Source: Camarhynchus parvulus (lineage: Eukaryota > Chordata > Aves > Passeriformes > Thraupidae). Taken from it: a stretch of DNA of 64,000 nucleotides. The stretch is taken from assembly GCF_901933205.1 (NCBI RefSeq), contig NC_044601.1:31224352-31288351 (forward strand). Direction: 5' to 3'. Below are positions 11,701 to 23,700 of this stretch, one piece after another. Under the pieces are notes generated by a model. That model saw only the letters and a program-made list of their open reading frames with translations, was not told the origin of the DNA and did no database searches. Position numbers and translations under genes: made by a program. How positions within the stretch are numbered: position 1 is the first letter of the stretch; each line of letters opens with the position of its first letter.

Positions 11701-14700
11701 TCTGACTCTAGCCTACAAAGGGAGAGGGAATGGAAAACCTGCTGTTAATGTGCAGTATAAGAAAACACTAAAAAGAAGTCTAGTCCATAAAGTCTGGAAG
11801 TATAGAGATCATCATACAGATAATTTTACACCACATTTAGTCACACAGATGCTTTGTCTCTGGTATACATAGAAAAAATAACTCCTTTTCCCCTCAGGTA
11901 TATCCTACTGCTTTGGAAAGTAAGATATACTTATTTTACTCACTCTTTATCCAAGTCACCCCACTTTGACTTGGATCACCAATTTCAATCAATTTGCAAA
12001 TGACTACACCTAGTTCAGGCAACGCAAACTCAGGCTCAGTGACTTGGTAGCAGCTTGCAAACAGTTTTCCTTACTGCCTCTAAAAGGTTTAACTCCCAAA
12101 TAGGAAGGCTGAGCCTTGCTGGCCTTAACACAGCCCACTGGCATGGGAAGAGAGGAGTACAGCACCTGGAGCATGGGTGTGGCAGTGACGACTGCATGCC
12201 TCTGTAAGGATAACAGAGAGACACGGGCACCAAACACGCTCCAAATGCAACGTCCTTTCTGAGATTGCAAAGCTTCATTACACTGGCAGCCTGCGGCTCA
12301 GCCTATTTCATGAGGATACCATGGTGCTCAGACACACAGCAAGGCTGTCGCTCAGCTCTGAAACCTCACACACTACCCCTCCTCCCTCTGTTCTCCGACC
12401 CCCTCCTGTGGAAATTCAAGGCTACTTCAGCTGCAGAATTTTTTTCCCCTCAGAGGGTTAATCACTACAAAATGACAGAATATTCTGAGTTGGAAGGGAC
12501 ACAAAAGGATCGTCGACTCCAACTGTTAAGTGAACAGCCCACACAGAGATCAAACCCGCAACTTTGGCATTATTAACACCGTGCTCTAACCAACTGAGCT
12601 TATCTTAGAGAACTGAAAGAGAATAAACTCCACCCCAAAGACACGAAGAGTCCCAAAAGAAGGCAAGCTGCACACCCTTCTCCCCCAACCATCCCTCCTC
12701 CACTGGCCAGGCACAAAGGGCACCTAAGCTACGCCAGGAAAGGGCTACTTGCAAAAGTAAGCCCGCCTGCTCTGCAGGAAGACCCAGGGGCTGCTGACAT
12801 CCCCCTACCCTAAGGAAGTATGGCAGGTGGCTGTCAAAGCAGGCAGGTCCATCATACAGCTCTTGCCAAGACTTACTGTGTTTAACCACGGCCAGCAGCT
12901 GACAGGGACGACAGCAGGAATGAAATCTTCAGACACCTAGGAGCTCATAGGATCTTGCAGCCTGCAAGCCTCTAATAATTTTTTTCCTCTTTTTTTTTTC
13001 AGTTCTGAAGGCATGTGACCGGCCCTCACATACCAGAGCTGACCCCTCCCAAAGCCAGCAATTTCCTAAGAGCAGAGAAGGATATTACCCTCCCGCTTAT
13101 TCATTACGAGGCCAGGCCATTCTTTATCCTTATGCATCAAAAGCTCACTCCCTGTGTGAGGTACGCTCTGGATCCCTCCGGACAGGTGCAGAAGGGGCTA
13201 TGGTGCTCAGCTACCCAACAGGAGAGCATGACCACGGGAGCCCCGGCTCCTCTTTTCCCAGTTGGCACAGGGCTTTCAGTTTCCAGGTGAAAAACCACCA
13301 GCTCTTAGCTCTCAAGTCAGCCATCCCCTTGTGCTCTGGGCCAGGAAGAACTGCTCTTGTTTCACACTGCTCCCCCAGTTAACTAGTGCTGGTACTTGGA
13401 AGCATGTTCCCTCCCAGTCACTTTTTATATCGCCGAAATACCACGGCACAAGGCACTGCTGAGATTTTGGTTTCGGTTTTTTGCTCTCTCGGGTTGGCAG
13501 TACCGTTTCCGGAAAAGGCGAGGGGTCTCATGCTCCTTGCTGCCTTGCACTGCCACACTACCCTGCTCCCAAATCCCCCGCACCCGAAATCCCCCGGCTT
13601 CCCTTTTCACTTGCCAGGATCCACACGCCGAACCCCCACAGCAACCCCCACCCCTCTGGTACGGGCTTCTCCCGCCGCTGTCCTCCAGGCGGGGGGGCGG
13701 CGGGAGCGGGGAGCCCCGGCAGGGCAAAGCGCCGGGAGCGCCCCGGCGGCACCGCGCGGGGCCGGGCACGGCGGGGCGGGGCGGAGGGCTTGCCTCCCCC
13801 CCCCTCCTCCTCCGGGAGGGCTGGACCACTGCGGAGGGTGCCCTCGCTCCTCCGCAGCGCCAGGCAGGGACTACGCGTGAGGAATTGCAGCGCCAAGCAC
13901 AACCGCAGGCTCACAGCACCGTAGAAAACGAGAGCTTCAGCAGCAGGCACAGAGGTGCTGTACAAGCATCGCACAGGCAGATTTAGGTAAACCTAAATCT
14001 CGGATTGCTTCAGGCAACACAACCGCGCGTTCAAACTCCCTGAGCCGCCAGGGCTGAGGAGAGGAGGCTATTTCTGGTTCACCTGAGCATCACCATGACA
14101 CACCGCCTTGACCCCTCTGCGATAAACCTCCCGCTGCCCCCAGCACGCACACACTGCTTCTCACCCATGAGCTCTTCACATCGTGATTGCCCACTGGCTA
14201 CAACAAAGTAGTACTTACGACCTGTCAGTCGCCTGTCAGTCACCACACAACATACACGCCTGGTGCAATACAACATGATATTGGAAAACCGGAGGAGGAA
14301 GGGTGGTGTTAGCTGAGATTACTGTTGGGAGGATTACTCTGTTGGGCATACTCGTGGCTAGCTATCTTGCCGTGGTGACATTCTCTACTGGCACCTACCT
14401 TAGGTGAGCCCTTGAGACTTACTCCTAAACAAACTAGGAACACTTTTTTTTTTCTTCTCTATTTTTCTAAATTGAGGAAAAAAGTATTTTAAACATCTAC
14501 TGCTAGTTTATCAGTATGGCTGCAAATCTAAACTAAAATTAATTCCAAGTGAAATGCACACTAGGCAGGCACCTGATGTGACTCATCTAAGCACACCTTG
14601 TCTTTGTGATAATTTTTGTCCTGATGAGCCAGCGTAGGCCTTACTTGACAGCATCTTTCAAATATTAGATTCTGCAACTATAGGGTAACAGAATCAGGAT

Positions 14701-17700
14701 CTGAATGTGCTGCTTGTTCTCCCCTGTCCAGTTTTGTCAGCCTTTGGTTCTGCTGTAAGTAAGGAGCTGCAAGTCTCAGGACTGACCTCAGTTTCTGGCT
14801 CCATACAGGTTATTGCAAGATCAGCAGTCACTTATTGCCTATTGGCAGGCGCCATGCATGCACAAGATTTAAACACCTGTCTTACTGTCTGATTGAGGGA
14901 AAAATATTTTAAACTCGTAACATCCTTCTGCCTGCTGTTTTAAGAGCAAACTGTACCTAAATCCATAAAGCTAGCAAAACTAATTCTGCTCAAAGGACTT
15001 CTTTCATTTTAGCACAAAAGAAATAAAACAGATAAAAGATCTCCCACCTTTACTCCCAGGAAAGCTCTAACTAGACTAGTCAAATCTAACGGAATAGTCC
15101 TAGGACTCTTAGATAACATCCAGTGTCTGGAGGATGAAGACCTGAGGCATCTTTGTCACTCACAAGGTCCTTCACCACTTCGCAGGTGTGTTCATCCTCA
15201 CCACTCTGCTCTTAATTCAACCTCCCGCTTTGTCTGTGTCTGCCTTTCACTGTCCCCACTCTCTTTGACAGCATGCTATAAGAAAAGTTTGCACATAGAG
15301 TGATTTTCTACAATTGTACAGTATTTTCTGACCACTCAGCCTAGCTTTTACTTCTCACTACTCTTTCTTTTAATAGACTTTCTCACCTCTCCTTTTACCT
15401 AAACAGAAATTATTCACATTTTTGCGATGCTCGCTCCTCTTTCAGTAAGTGCACAAACAAAAGAAGCAGCTAACCTGTGAATGTGGTGGGAGCAAAATCT
15501 CATTCCAGCAGAAGTAATGTTCTAAACTCCCAATGGCCTCAAGAGAGGAAACACTGTGCCGAAAGACACATCTTTAACATCCAGATCACAAACTGCATTT
15601 GGACAACTCATTTGTGTACACAAAGGGTTACCGCTCCTAAAGTTGCTGCCAATAAATTCAGGTAGGAACTGTAGCTCAACAAGGTTCATTTGTAACCATA
15701 ACTAACTCCTCCAGAGACAGGTCCCAGAGATGTGATAATACCAGACAGACTTTTATCAACACATCAGCATTGCCTAATAAACCTTCATAATGTAAATTTA
15801 TCACTCTTCTTATGAATGGCAGGTTTGGATGGCTCATTTCTCTCCTGCAGTCACCCTGGAAATTACTCTCTGTAGAAAATTAGAAGTGTTAAAAGAGGCA
15901 AAACTACACTCTGTGACAGTACACTGAAGCAAAGAGAGGATGGGGAAAAATCAGCAGGCACGCAGAAAGCTCACCCACTATTTTTACCTTTCCAGATGAG
16001 GGACTTCCGTGACATCTCCTTTGAAGAGTGTTTCGCTTACATCCCTTAAGCCATTGACGATGCCTTCACCACATCCCTTCACCTCCCTGTCAGGGACATC
16101 TGTCTGCCCCACGGCTGATGTCCTATCTAAAAACTGTCCACCCTCCTTCATGCGCTGCTGGATCATGGGAGTGAGTGGCATCTCAAAGCTGAAGTAGCTA
16201 TCAGGCTCTGAGTATAATGTCTCCAGAGATTCTGCACTGTAGTACAAAGATGCATTGTCTAGGATGTTTTCAAACTGTGAGCTGTACAGATCAGTGGAGA
16301 CGTCAGAGTGCCTCTGCCCAAGGAAATCTTCATATCCTCCTGTGGTGGCTTCCCGCTCCTCCACCATCCTGAAAATTAACCAGAAACAGCTCATTTCAGT
16401 TTGGGGGCAAGATTTAGACTTTGGGCAACTGTTCTCACGTTCCACCTTTCTGAGCAGAAAGGTCAATGCAGCTTTATGGAAGAGAGGACACTGCAGGTAA
16501 AATGCTGGTTTCTCCTTGCACTACCTCTCTTTATGACTGACATCATCTCCCTCTCCAAGGACATAGAAAGAAACAATTTTCTGGTAAAAGAAGAGGGCTG
16601 GGAGACATCCTAGTATTGTCTAACAGATCAGCTGCCTACGTGCAAAAGAGAAAAGCACACACAATGTGTAAGATTTATCCTAGCACCAGTGCCAAGCCAG
16701 AGGCTGCACGTGTTGGAGATGTGTATCCCAATGGAGCCTCTGCCCCTGAAGGATAATTTGCTATCTCTGCAGTCCTAGGACTGGGGTCTTCATCAAAAAG
16801 CTGAAGGAAATCACGCCAAAATGCAAAGGGAAGCACGTGCAATTAAAAATATGGAGTCTGGGGAACTAGATTTGAAGGGAGAGGGCTCAGCCTGCTTGCT
16901 GATGCAAGGAAAGGTATACCATCCCCCTGAAGAGTTTTCTTCTCTGATGCACCTAATACTGTGGGGCTCCTCAGCATGCCAGAGGTTAGGGCAGCCAGCC
17001 CAAGTAATCCCCTGCACTGGCAAAGCTCCACACATACAGACGTGCAGCGGCAGGAAAGCCTCCCTTGTAGAGATGTTGTCTCAGCAGCACACAACTCTCC
17101 AGGTCAAAGTGGGCATGGTTTGCTCAGATCGCACCAGTGGAACCCTTTGTTTTGTCAGAGATGTGCATCAGGAAAGAAAAGCAAGCAAACCAGGATGCAA
17201 AGCAGCATGCCATTCTTGCAATATGTACTGCTAAAATGATATGAACACAGACAGATAGACAGACAGATATTATCTGTCTCTCAGACAGATAATATAGAAA
17301 GCACATATTGTAACATTTATCCTCCTATTATCTACATGGCCCTGGATAAAATGTCTTTATTATCCAACCATTCAGAGGTTGTCACACTGTTTTTGCACAA
17401 ACTCTGAATGAAACCAGAAAATCTGTTCAGGTGTGTATGGCCAGGCTTGCATGCCAACTGTATTTAATTACATGGCATGTCCAGATCCCAATTACACCTG
17501 CTACAGATGCTTCATCACACAGACATCACTGCGCAAACAGAAAGACTTCTGATCTTTATGTTTCAAAACCTGAGATGGACTGCAAACTTCAGTAAGATGG
17601 TGTGAAGTGGCTTCAGTACCAACTTCAGGCACTAGCCAACCACCAACCATGTAAACCAGTATTGTAAACACCACACCACAGGCAGCAGACAAATATTCGC

Positions 17701-20700
17701 TGCTTCTTATTAGCTCCTAAACAGGTAGGCACAAGTCACATGCCTAGACAAGAGAATCCCTGTCTGACCCCTGCTCCCCTCTTAGCACCAGCTCACCTGC
17801 CCTGGCCTCTTGCAAGCTTAGCCATCTCCTCCTCATCACAGTTCTTCCTGTCCTTCACAGAAACTTCATCCTTCCTGCTTTCTTCGAGCAGTGGTAGAGG
17901 AGTGGCTCCAGAAGCAGCAGGTTCCAGCCTTGTGTCTTCACAGACCTCACTCCATGCACTGTCTGGCAAGGAAAGCAAGGCTGGGGAGATCATTGGTGAC
18001 ACAGGGTGGCTGGATGTTTTGGAGAATGCCTTCCTCTCCACAGATACAGAGTCCAGCAGCGAGTGCTTCTTTCTTCTCTGCTCCTCAGTTTTTTGCAGCC
18101 ATAAGATCTCCACACCTTGAAATTCTACATGTTTACTCACAGCTGCCTCTTTAGCAAGCCTTCTCTCGGTACCTGTTTGCATTTTGCCTTGACTGTACTC
18201 TGAAAACTCCTCAAACCGTGCCCCCCTCTCCACTCTGCTGACTGCTTCCAGGTTTGTCACAGATGGCTTGAGACAGCTTGGTTCTTGAGCTGCGTGGACC
18301 TCCTCTGCTTTATTACTTATGGCTTGTGAGGATTCAGACTGCTTTTCTCCAGCCCATACTGAAGCCAGATCTTTCTCTATGATCAAATACTTTTTTTCCT
18401 CAGCTGTTCCTTCAGATGGAAGAAGCATGTCTGAGAGTTTTTCTTGGCCTGCTGGAACCGGCTCTCTGGCTGCCTGCACATTTTGGCTGCCAGTAACACT
18501 CTTTTTTTCCATTTGTGTCTCTGAAGCGAGAGAAGTATTTGCTCTTTCTTGCACCTTTGTTGCTTCTAGCTGCTGAGAGATTTTCATGATCTCTGGCAGA
18601 TTACCTGTAGGTTGCAAACCTTCTTCTGGGGTGTGAAGCTGCACTGCCACTGCATCAGGCCTCAAATTACCAGCAGGAGCTGCACACTGAGGAGTAGGCC
18701 TGACACGGTGGGGACTGTCTCGTCTTTCTGGACTGCGTGTCACAGGCTCAGCCTGGCACATTGATGGAGCCAATGGCGCTCGTCTGCTCGACTCTGCAGT
18801 GCCATACTCTGGAAATTCATTGATGATGGTATGAGGAGGCAAACTGCTGCTTCCACGGCCACTACCTGCAAAGTAAAAGGAGAGAGACCCTGGATTTATC
18901 TACCACACGCACACAGCAGAGTCTGATCTCTCTCCCCGGCCCGCTCCTAACAGAGCAACAACACTCTCCCCTGCAGGGAAAATATTTCAGTTTAACTCAC
19001 TTCTGCTCTCACACTGCAGTTATCCAAAACTGGTCCTTTTACATAGGAGTTTTTGGGCGGCCCTACTTTGGGAGTCTGCACTACAGAGGAAGGAATGCCA
19101 GAAATGTCTGCTACACTTCAGAAAAGGTCCCAATGGCACGTGAACAGTCTGAGGCCTCAGGCCAGGCCACAGGCCCAAGAAAGCAGAGATTCAGATGTCT
19201 GACATTCATCCACAGCATGCACCACCCATGATGGTTTTACTTAAAAAAGATACTACACATGATGGTTTTACGCTTTCAGGTAATTTGAACTTGTAAAGGT
19301 GAAACACTAGGAAGATAATCACCCACACCTCTGATGTTCTATAGCCTTGGCAAAACTAATTTGCTAAATTATGAAGTAATTAATGAACAATTAAACTTTC
19401 TGCCAGCACTACCCTCTTCCTTTAATAACTCAGATAGCTGAAGGTCATGTTGCAGTGATGGATACATACCCAGCAATGCACATTTCCTACTGCAACAAGT
19501 ACACTGCTGCAGAAAAACCTTGCCCCCCCTCCCTTCCTTGTACTTTTCCAACTGATGTAAACAAAGCAGAAGCAAAAATGGGTAGTCCCATTTTGCAAGC
19601 GCCAAGCACCCAGTAGCTCCCATTGTTTCGAGGTAACAGAGAACCATCTGCCCAAAGGGACCTCAGGGATCACATAATGACAGATAATTGCCCACCTAGT
19701 ATCACAGCCCAAGGCGGAACTGAGCTGTTGGGGGAAAAAAAACCCAAAACAACAATTAAAAAGCCAACCATCAACAGCTGCATTTGTCCCACTCCTGTAC
19801 GAAAAAAAAAAAAAAAAAACAAAACAACAACAAAAAACCAACAACAGCTGCATTTGTCCCACTCCTGTATGGAAAAAAAACCCAAAAAAAAACCAAAAAC
19901 AAAAACAAAAAAACAACAACAACGGAAAAAACCAAACTCACCTGGAGTATAAAAGTGTTTTAAATCAAACTGAAGGGTGGCCAGTCCCAAACACCTACTT
20001 TGAAAAGAATCAGAGGTGACAGCTCTGAAACCAGACACCAACTTGAATTTGAATGGTTTGGTCCCAAGGTGCATCTCTAGGTGCTACACTGCAAACTGAT
20101 CCCCATCTCTGCTCCAAGCAGGCCGGCCAAGATCTGTTTCTGAGGCAGAAGCCACGTAGCTGTGGTAAATGACAGACTGAGTTCAAAGTGAAAGAGAAGA
20201 TAATCTAACACAAGTTCAGAACCGCATTAATATGGCTATGTATGTGCCAGTGGCTTGTTTAGGTACGCAGAAGCTCACACCTGCTAGTATATCCCAGTAT
20301 ATCTAGCCACAGGGAAAATACCACACACTGGGTGTGGTGCGCGATCAAAATGACAGTCTTGGACTCTGCCAAGCCTCAGAATCTTCCCCATTGGGTTCTC
20401 CAAATGTCTCCATGCCACTGACTTAATCACTATATAATAAAAATTCAGCTTCATCCAGACGACTTGGTTGCTGTCCAGGACAGTGACTGGATAAAGCAGG
20501 CGCCTTTTCTTTGCTGCAAGGTCCCAGGGAGCTGTAAGGAGCAAGGATGCCCTGTCCACAATTGCATCACCAGCCCATGTTCATGGCACGGTTTCCGAAA
20601 CACAGGTGTGGGGGCACCCACAATGCTTTTCCTAAGTGTCTGAACCAGCAGACAAACAGTCTCCTTTGCACACAACTCAGCCACACAGTGCTTGCGTGCA

Positions 20701-23700
20701 TCTCAAGCCATACTTTCCATGGCACAGGCAGTAGGCTGGCACTGTGGGGCACTTTCAGCAGGACAGACTCACATATGACAGAGATGTGCTGTGGTTACAA
20801 TGTCCTTACATCTGCACCAGAAAAACTCCAGGCAAGCAACCCCAAGCTGCTTTCTCACCCCACAATCCTTCTCTAATGCAGAAGCTTTAGTGCTTGCTGC
20901 TTTCTCAGCACAGTCTAGAGGAGGGATTTCTTAGGAGACGACTAATAGGGAGCGTGTCATTATAGATACTAACATAAACCCTTCTTGGCGGACATATCCA
21001 CCCACAAGCAATGCTTAGTGTGTGCCCTCAGCATTGTGGGACAGCACTTGGCCAGGCCACTACCCAGGCCACACACTCCGGCTGTACTGCATGAAGAAAG
21101 GGAATATATAGTGCTCCAAGAGCTGGGATCCCCCATGCCTCACTCCAACCCACACATCCTGCCTAGTTGGAAGGAAGCCTGGAGCAGCAGCCCCAGCCTC
21201 CTGTGGGGCTGGGAGGCAGCCAATGTGCTCTGGAGGCCAAGCCCTAACAAGGCACCGTACACAGATCCTGCCAAGGGGCCAGGCTCGTCTCTACTAATTG
21301 CTATCTTAGCTTCTGAACCAACACAAGGAAAACAGAGGAGGCCTTATTTCTTGTGGTGAATGCTAAATGCTCTGCTGCGTGTCCCCATCTGCCACTGACA
21401 GCCACTGCTGATGGTGGAAAGAAATCTTGAGCAAGTTTTTGATTTACTTCTCCTCCTTAACTTCACAGTATGGCAAGCCCATCAGACTCCAGAAGAGGTA
21501 CACATACAGAGCACATACCTGTACATGCAGGCACAGAGAGGTGTCCAAAGGGAGAGAGAGTACTGAGATGTACTCCCCTCTGCCACACCTGCAAGCTGTG
21601 CTCCATCTGAGCAAGAGAGTAGCACTATCACTGTAGAAATGTAATGCCTTTTCTGAAGTGACATGTCAGCAGCTGTCCTCTGGACAGACTGCTGCCGCTG
21701 CTGTTGCTGCTGTATGCAAGCACAAGTCAGTGGGATTCTTGCCTTCATGCAGTAATATTACCTAATTCTCTGTCTGACTGAAAACCTTCCTATATGACAT
21801 CAAAGCAGGGTTCTGTTGCCATTATGTTAGGTACCACCATGCACATAATTGCCAAGGTCTCTGTTTCGTGAAGTAAACTATGACCAATCCACCACTTTCT
21901 CCCAAAATTGCAAAGCCTTTCCCTTTCCTTACAGAGCTATTTCAGGTACAAGAGCTTAGGGGAGCTTGAGCTCTTTAAGGGAAACTCCTCCCTTATTCCC
22001 ATCCACCACCACAGCATCATGTCTTGCTGCAGCTACTGGCATATCCTGTCTAACCCCATCCCCCAATATGACTGCATTACAAACAAGGATAGAAAGACAA
22101 CAACAAAATTTAAGGACTGCACTGAAGATGCGCAGGGAAAAAAAATACCCATCATCAAACAAACAAAGAAAGGACACACACTTTCAGGTAACACAAATTT
22201 CTACTTTGCATTGAAGGTGGCTTCTTTCAACAAATGAAAAAAAAAAAGAAAAAAAAAGAAATGGATAGGGAAAAAGCTAAAAGCTAAAATAGAAAGGGGG
22301 TGAGTGACTAGAAAACTGAGACCGGGCAAATATAACCTAACAGCATTTGGCAGCGTATCTGATGACTAGACGTTGAAAGAATTAATGACTAAAATCAGGC
22401 ACAGATATGATATTTCATAGGTAAATAACCATTCCATGTCAAGCAAACTTGTCTACAGCATAATAAAAGGAAATTCTAGGAAGCAAAACACAAGTTAAAA
22501 AGCATAGACAGACATTTTGTTTACAGGTACATTTTAAAAAAGAATGGTGTGAGTGTCTCTCTCTATACAGTATATATATATATTATATAGCTCGAGAAAT
22601 TAGATATATTTGCTTGAACAGTCTCCTTACTCACAGAGGTTACTGTAGCTCCAGCAGTTACCCATTGGTCAAAGAAATAAAATGCAAAGATCATCAGTTT
22701 ATCTATAGCGATACCAGCTAATTCAATTGCTGCTGTTCTAGTCAACTGGAATCAAAACAGTTTCAAATTTCCTGGCAGCTGCTGCCCTGCACTGCACACA
22801 ATGATGTAAATGGATGCTTTCTGAGTATTATGAAACTGATGGGGGAACTGCAGTCTCATTCAGTCTATCGCAGGAGCTAAGGAGTCCACCTTGGCAGCTT
22901 GCAGGGGGAAAAAAAAATTTCCTCCAGCAAGGCTGCCTGACGGCATGCCAGGGATGCGTCTGTGCTTAGCTGCCGTTTTTGTAACTGCGTCCATAAGGGG
23001 AGAATCGGGTAGAATGGCGATGCTGAGAGTCATGTGCTGGTTCCGGAATGCAGGATGCTTTATGGCATTTCAGCATTAGTGAGCTGGAAGCATTTACTAA
23101 GCAGCCCAGTCATCCTGCATTTTATGTCTCTGCAGCAACTTGCGCAGAGCACAAGTAGCACGTGGGTGAGCTTGCATGCAGCATCGTATCAGTTACACTT
23201 TCCTGGTATTCCTGCCACCATTTATAAAAGGCAAATTAGGGCAAGTAAAAAACAATGTATGCATTAAGATGAGACAAATCTCTAGATGGCAGAGCTTAAT
23301 GAACAAATCACAATTATGGTATTGTATCACTACTGCAGCCTGCCAGAGAGGAGGGTTACACACATCTCCGTGTCCTGCACTGCATCGTGTTACATCTTCT
23401 ACAGTCACTAAAACTATTCCAATTGATAAAGCAGCCTGCTCCTGCTGAGATGGTGCAGCCATCCCCTATAAAAGGGGAGGGATGCTGCACAGCCTCTGGC
23501 AGCCTCGTGCAGCAGCCCTTTTTCCAAATGATGTCATTCTTCATGCTGCAATAGGTCCTGCCTGGCCAGAGTAGCCAAAGTCAGGGGATTAACATAATGC
23601 AAACACGAGGCTTTTGTAACTGGACTGCAAACATCCACACTGGACTGGGCGCAGGATTTTCTGCAGCTTGCAGACACTCCAGGCTTTTGGGCAGTTTGCT

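Larger units (their letters stand above)
3023..15987 (-). other. PSD3: PSD3 intron 4 (13 kb) with SINE and internal CpG island
   Basis: This intron separates the N-terminal coding exons from the Sec7 exons. It holds a TG-rich microsatellite (about 3975-4003), a hairpin-rich patch (5461-5570), a 93-codon open frame (9982-10263), a TguSINE1-like element and a GC-rich island (13560-13880). The remaining stretches (3.0-5.4, 5.6-9.9, 10.3-12.4 and 14-16 kb) show nothing I recognise. The many short open frames on both strands lack splice signals and similarity. Confidence 0.85.

Noticed and set aside
12530..12603. tRNA-Ile gene
   Set aside because: The tRNA 5' end is missing, the arms are mutated and the sequence continues into a CR1 tail, so it is the head of a SINE.
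13386..13986. Several overlapping 134-196 codon open frames on both strands
   Set aside because: All are explained by few stop codons in the GC-rich island. They overlap in conflicting frames and encode Pro/Arg/Gly-rich nonsense.
19630..19700. Weak resemblance to a CR1 3' end on the minus strand (GATCCCTGAGGTCCCTT)
   Set aside because: Only one short word matches and the usual ATTCTATGA end repeats are missing, so it is too weak to annotate.
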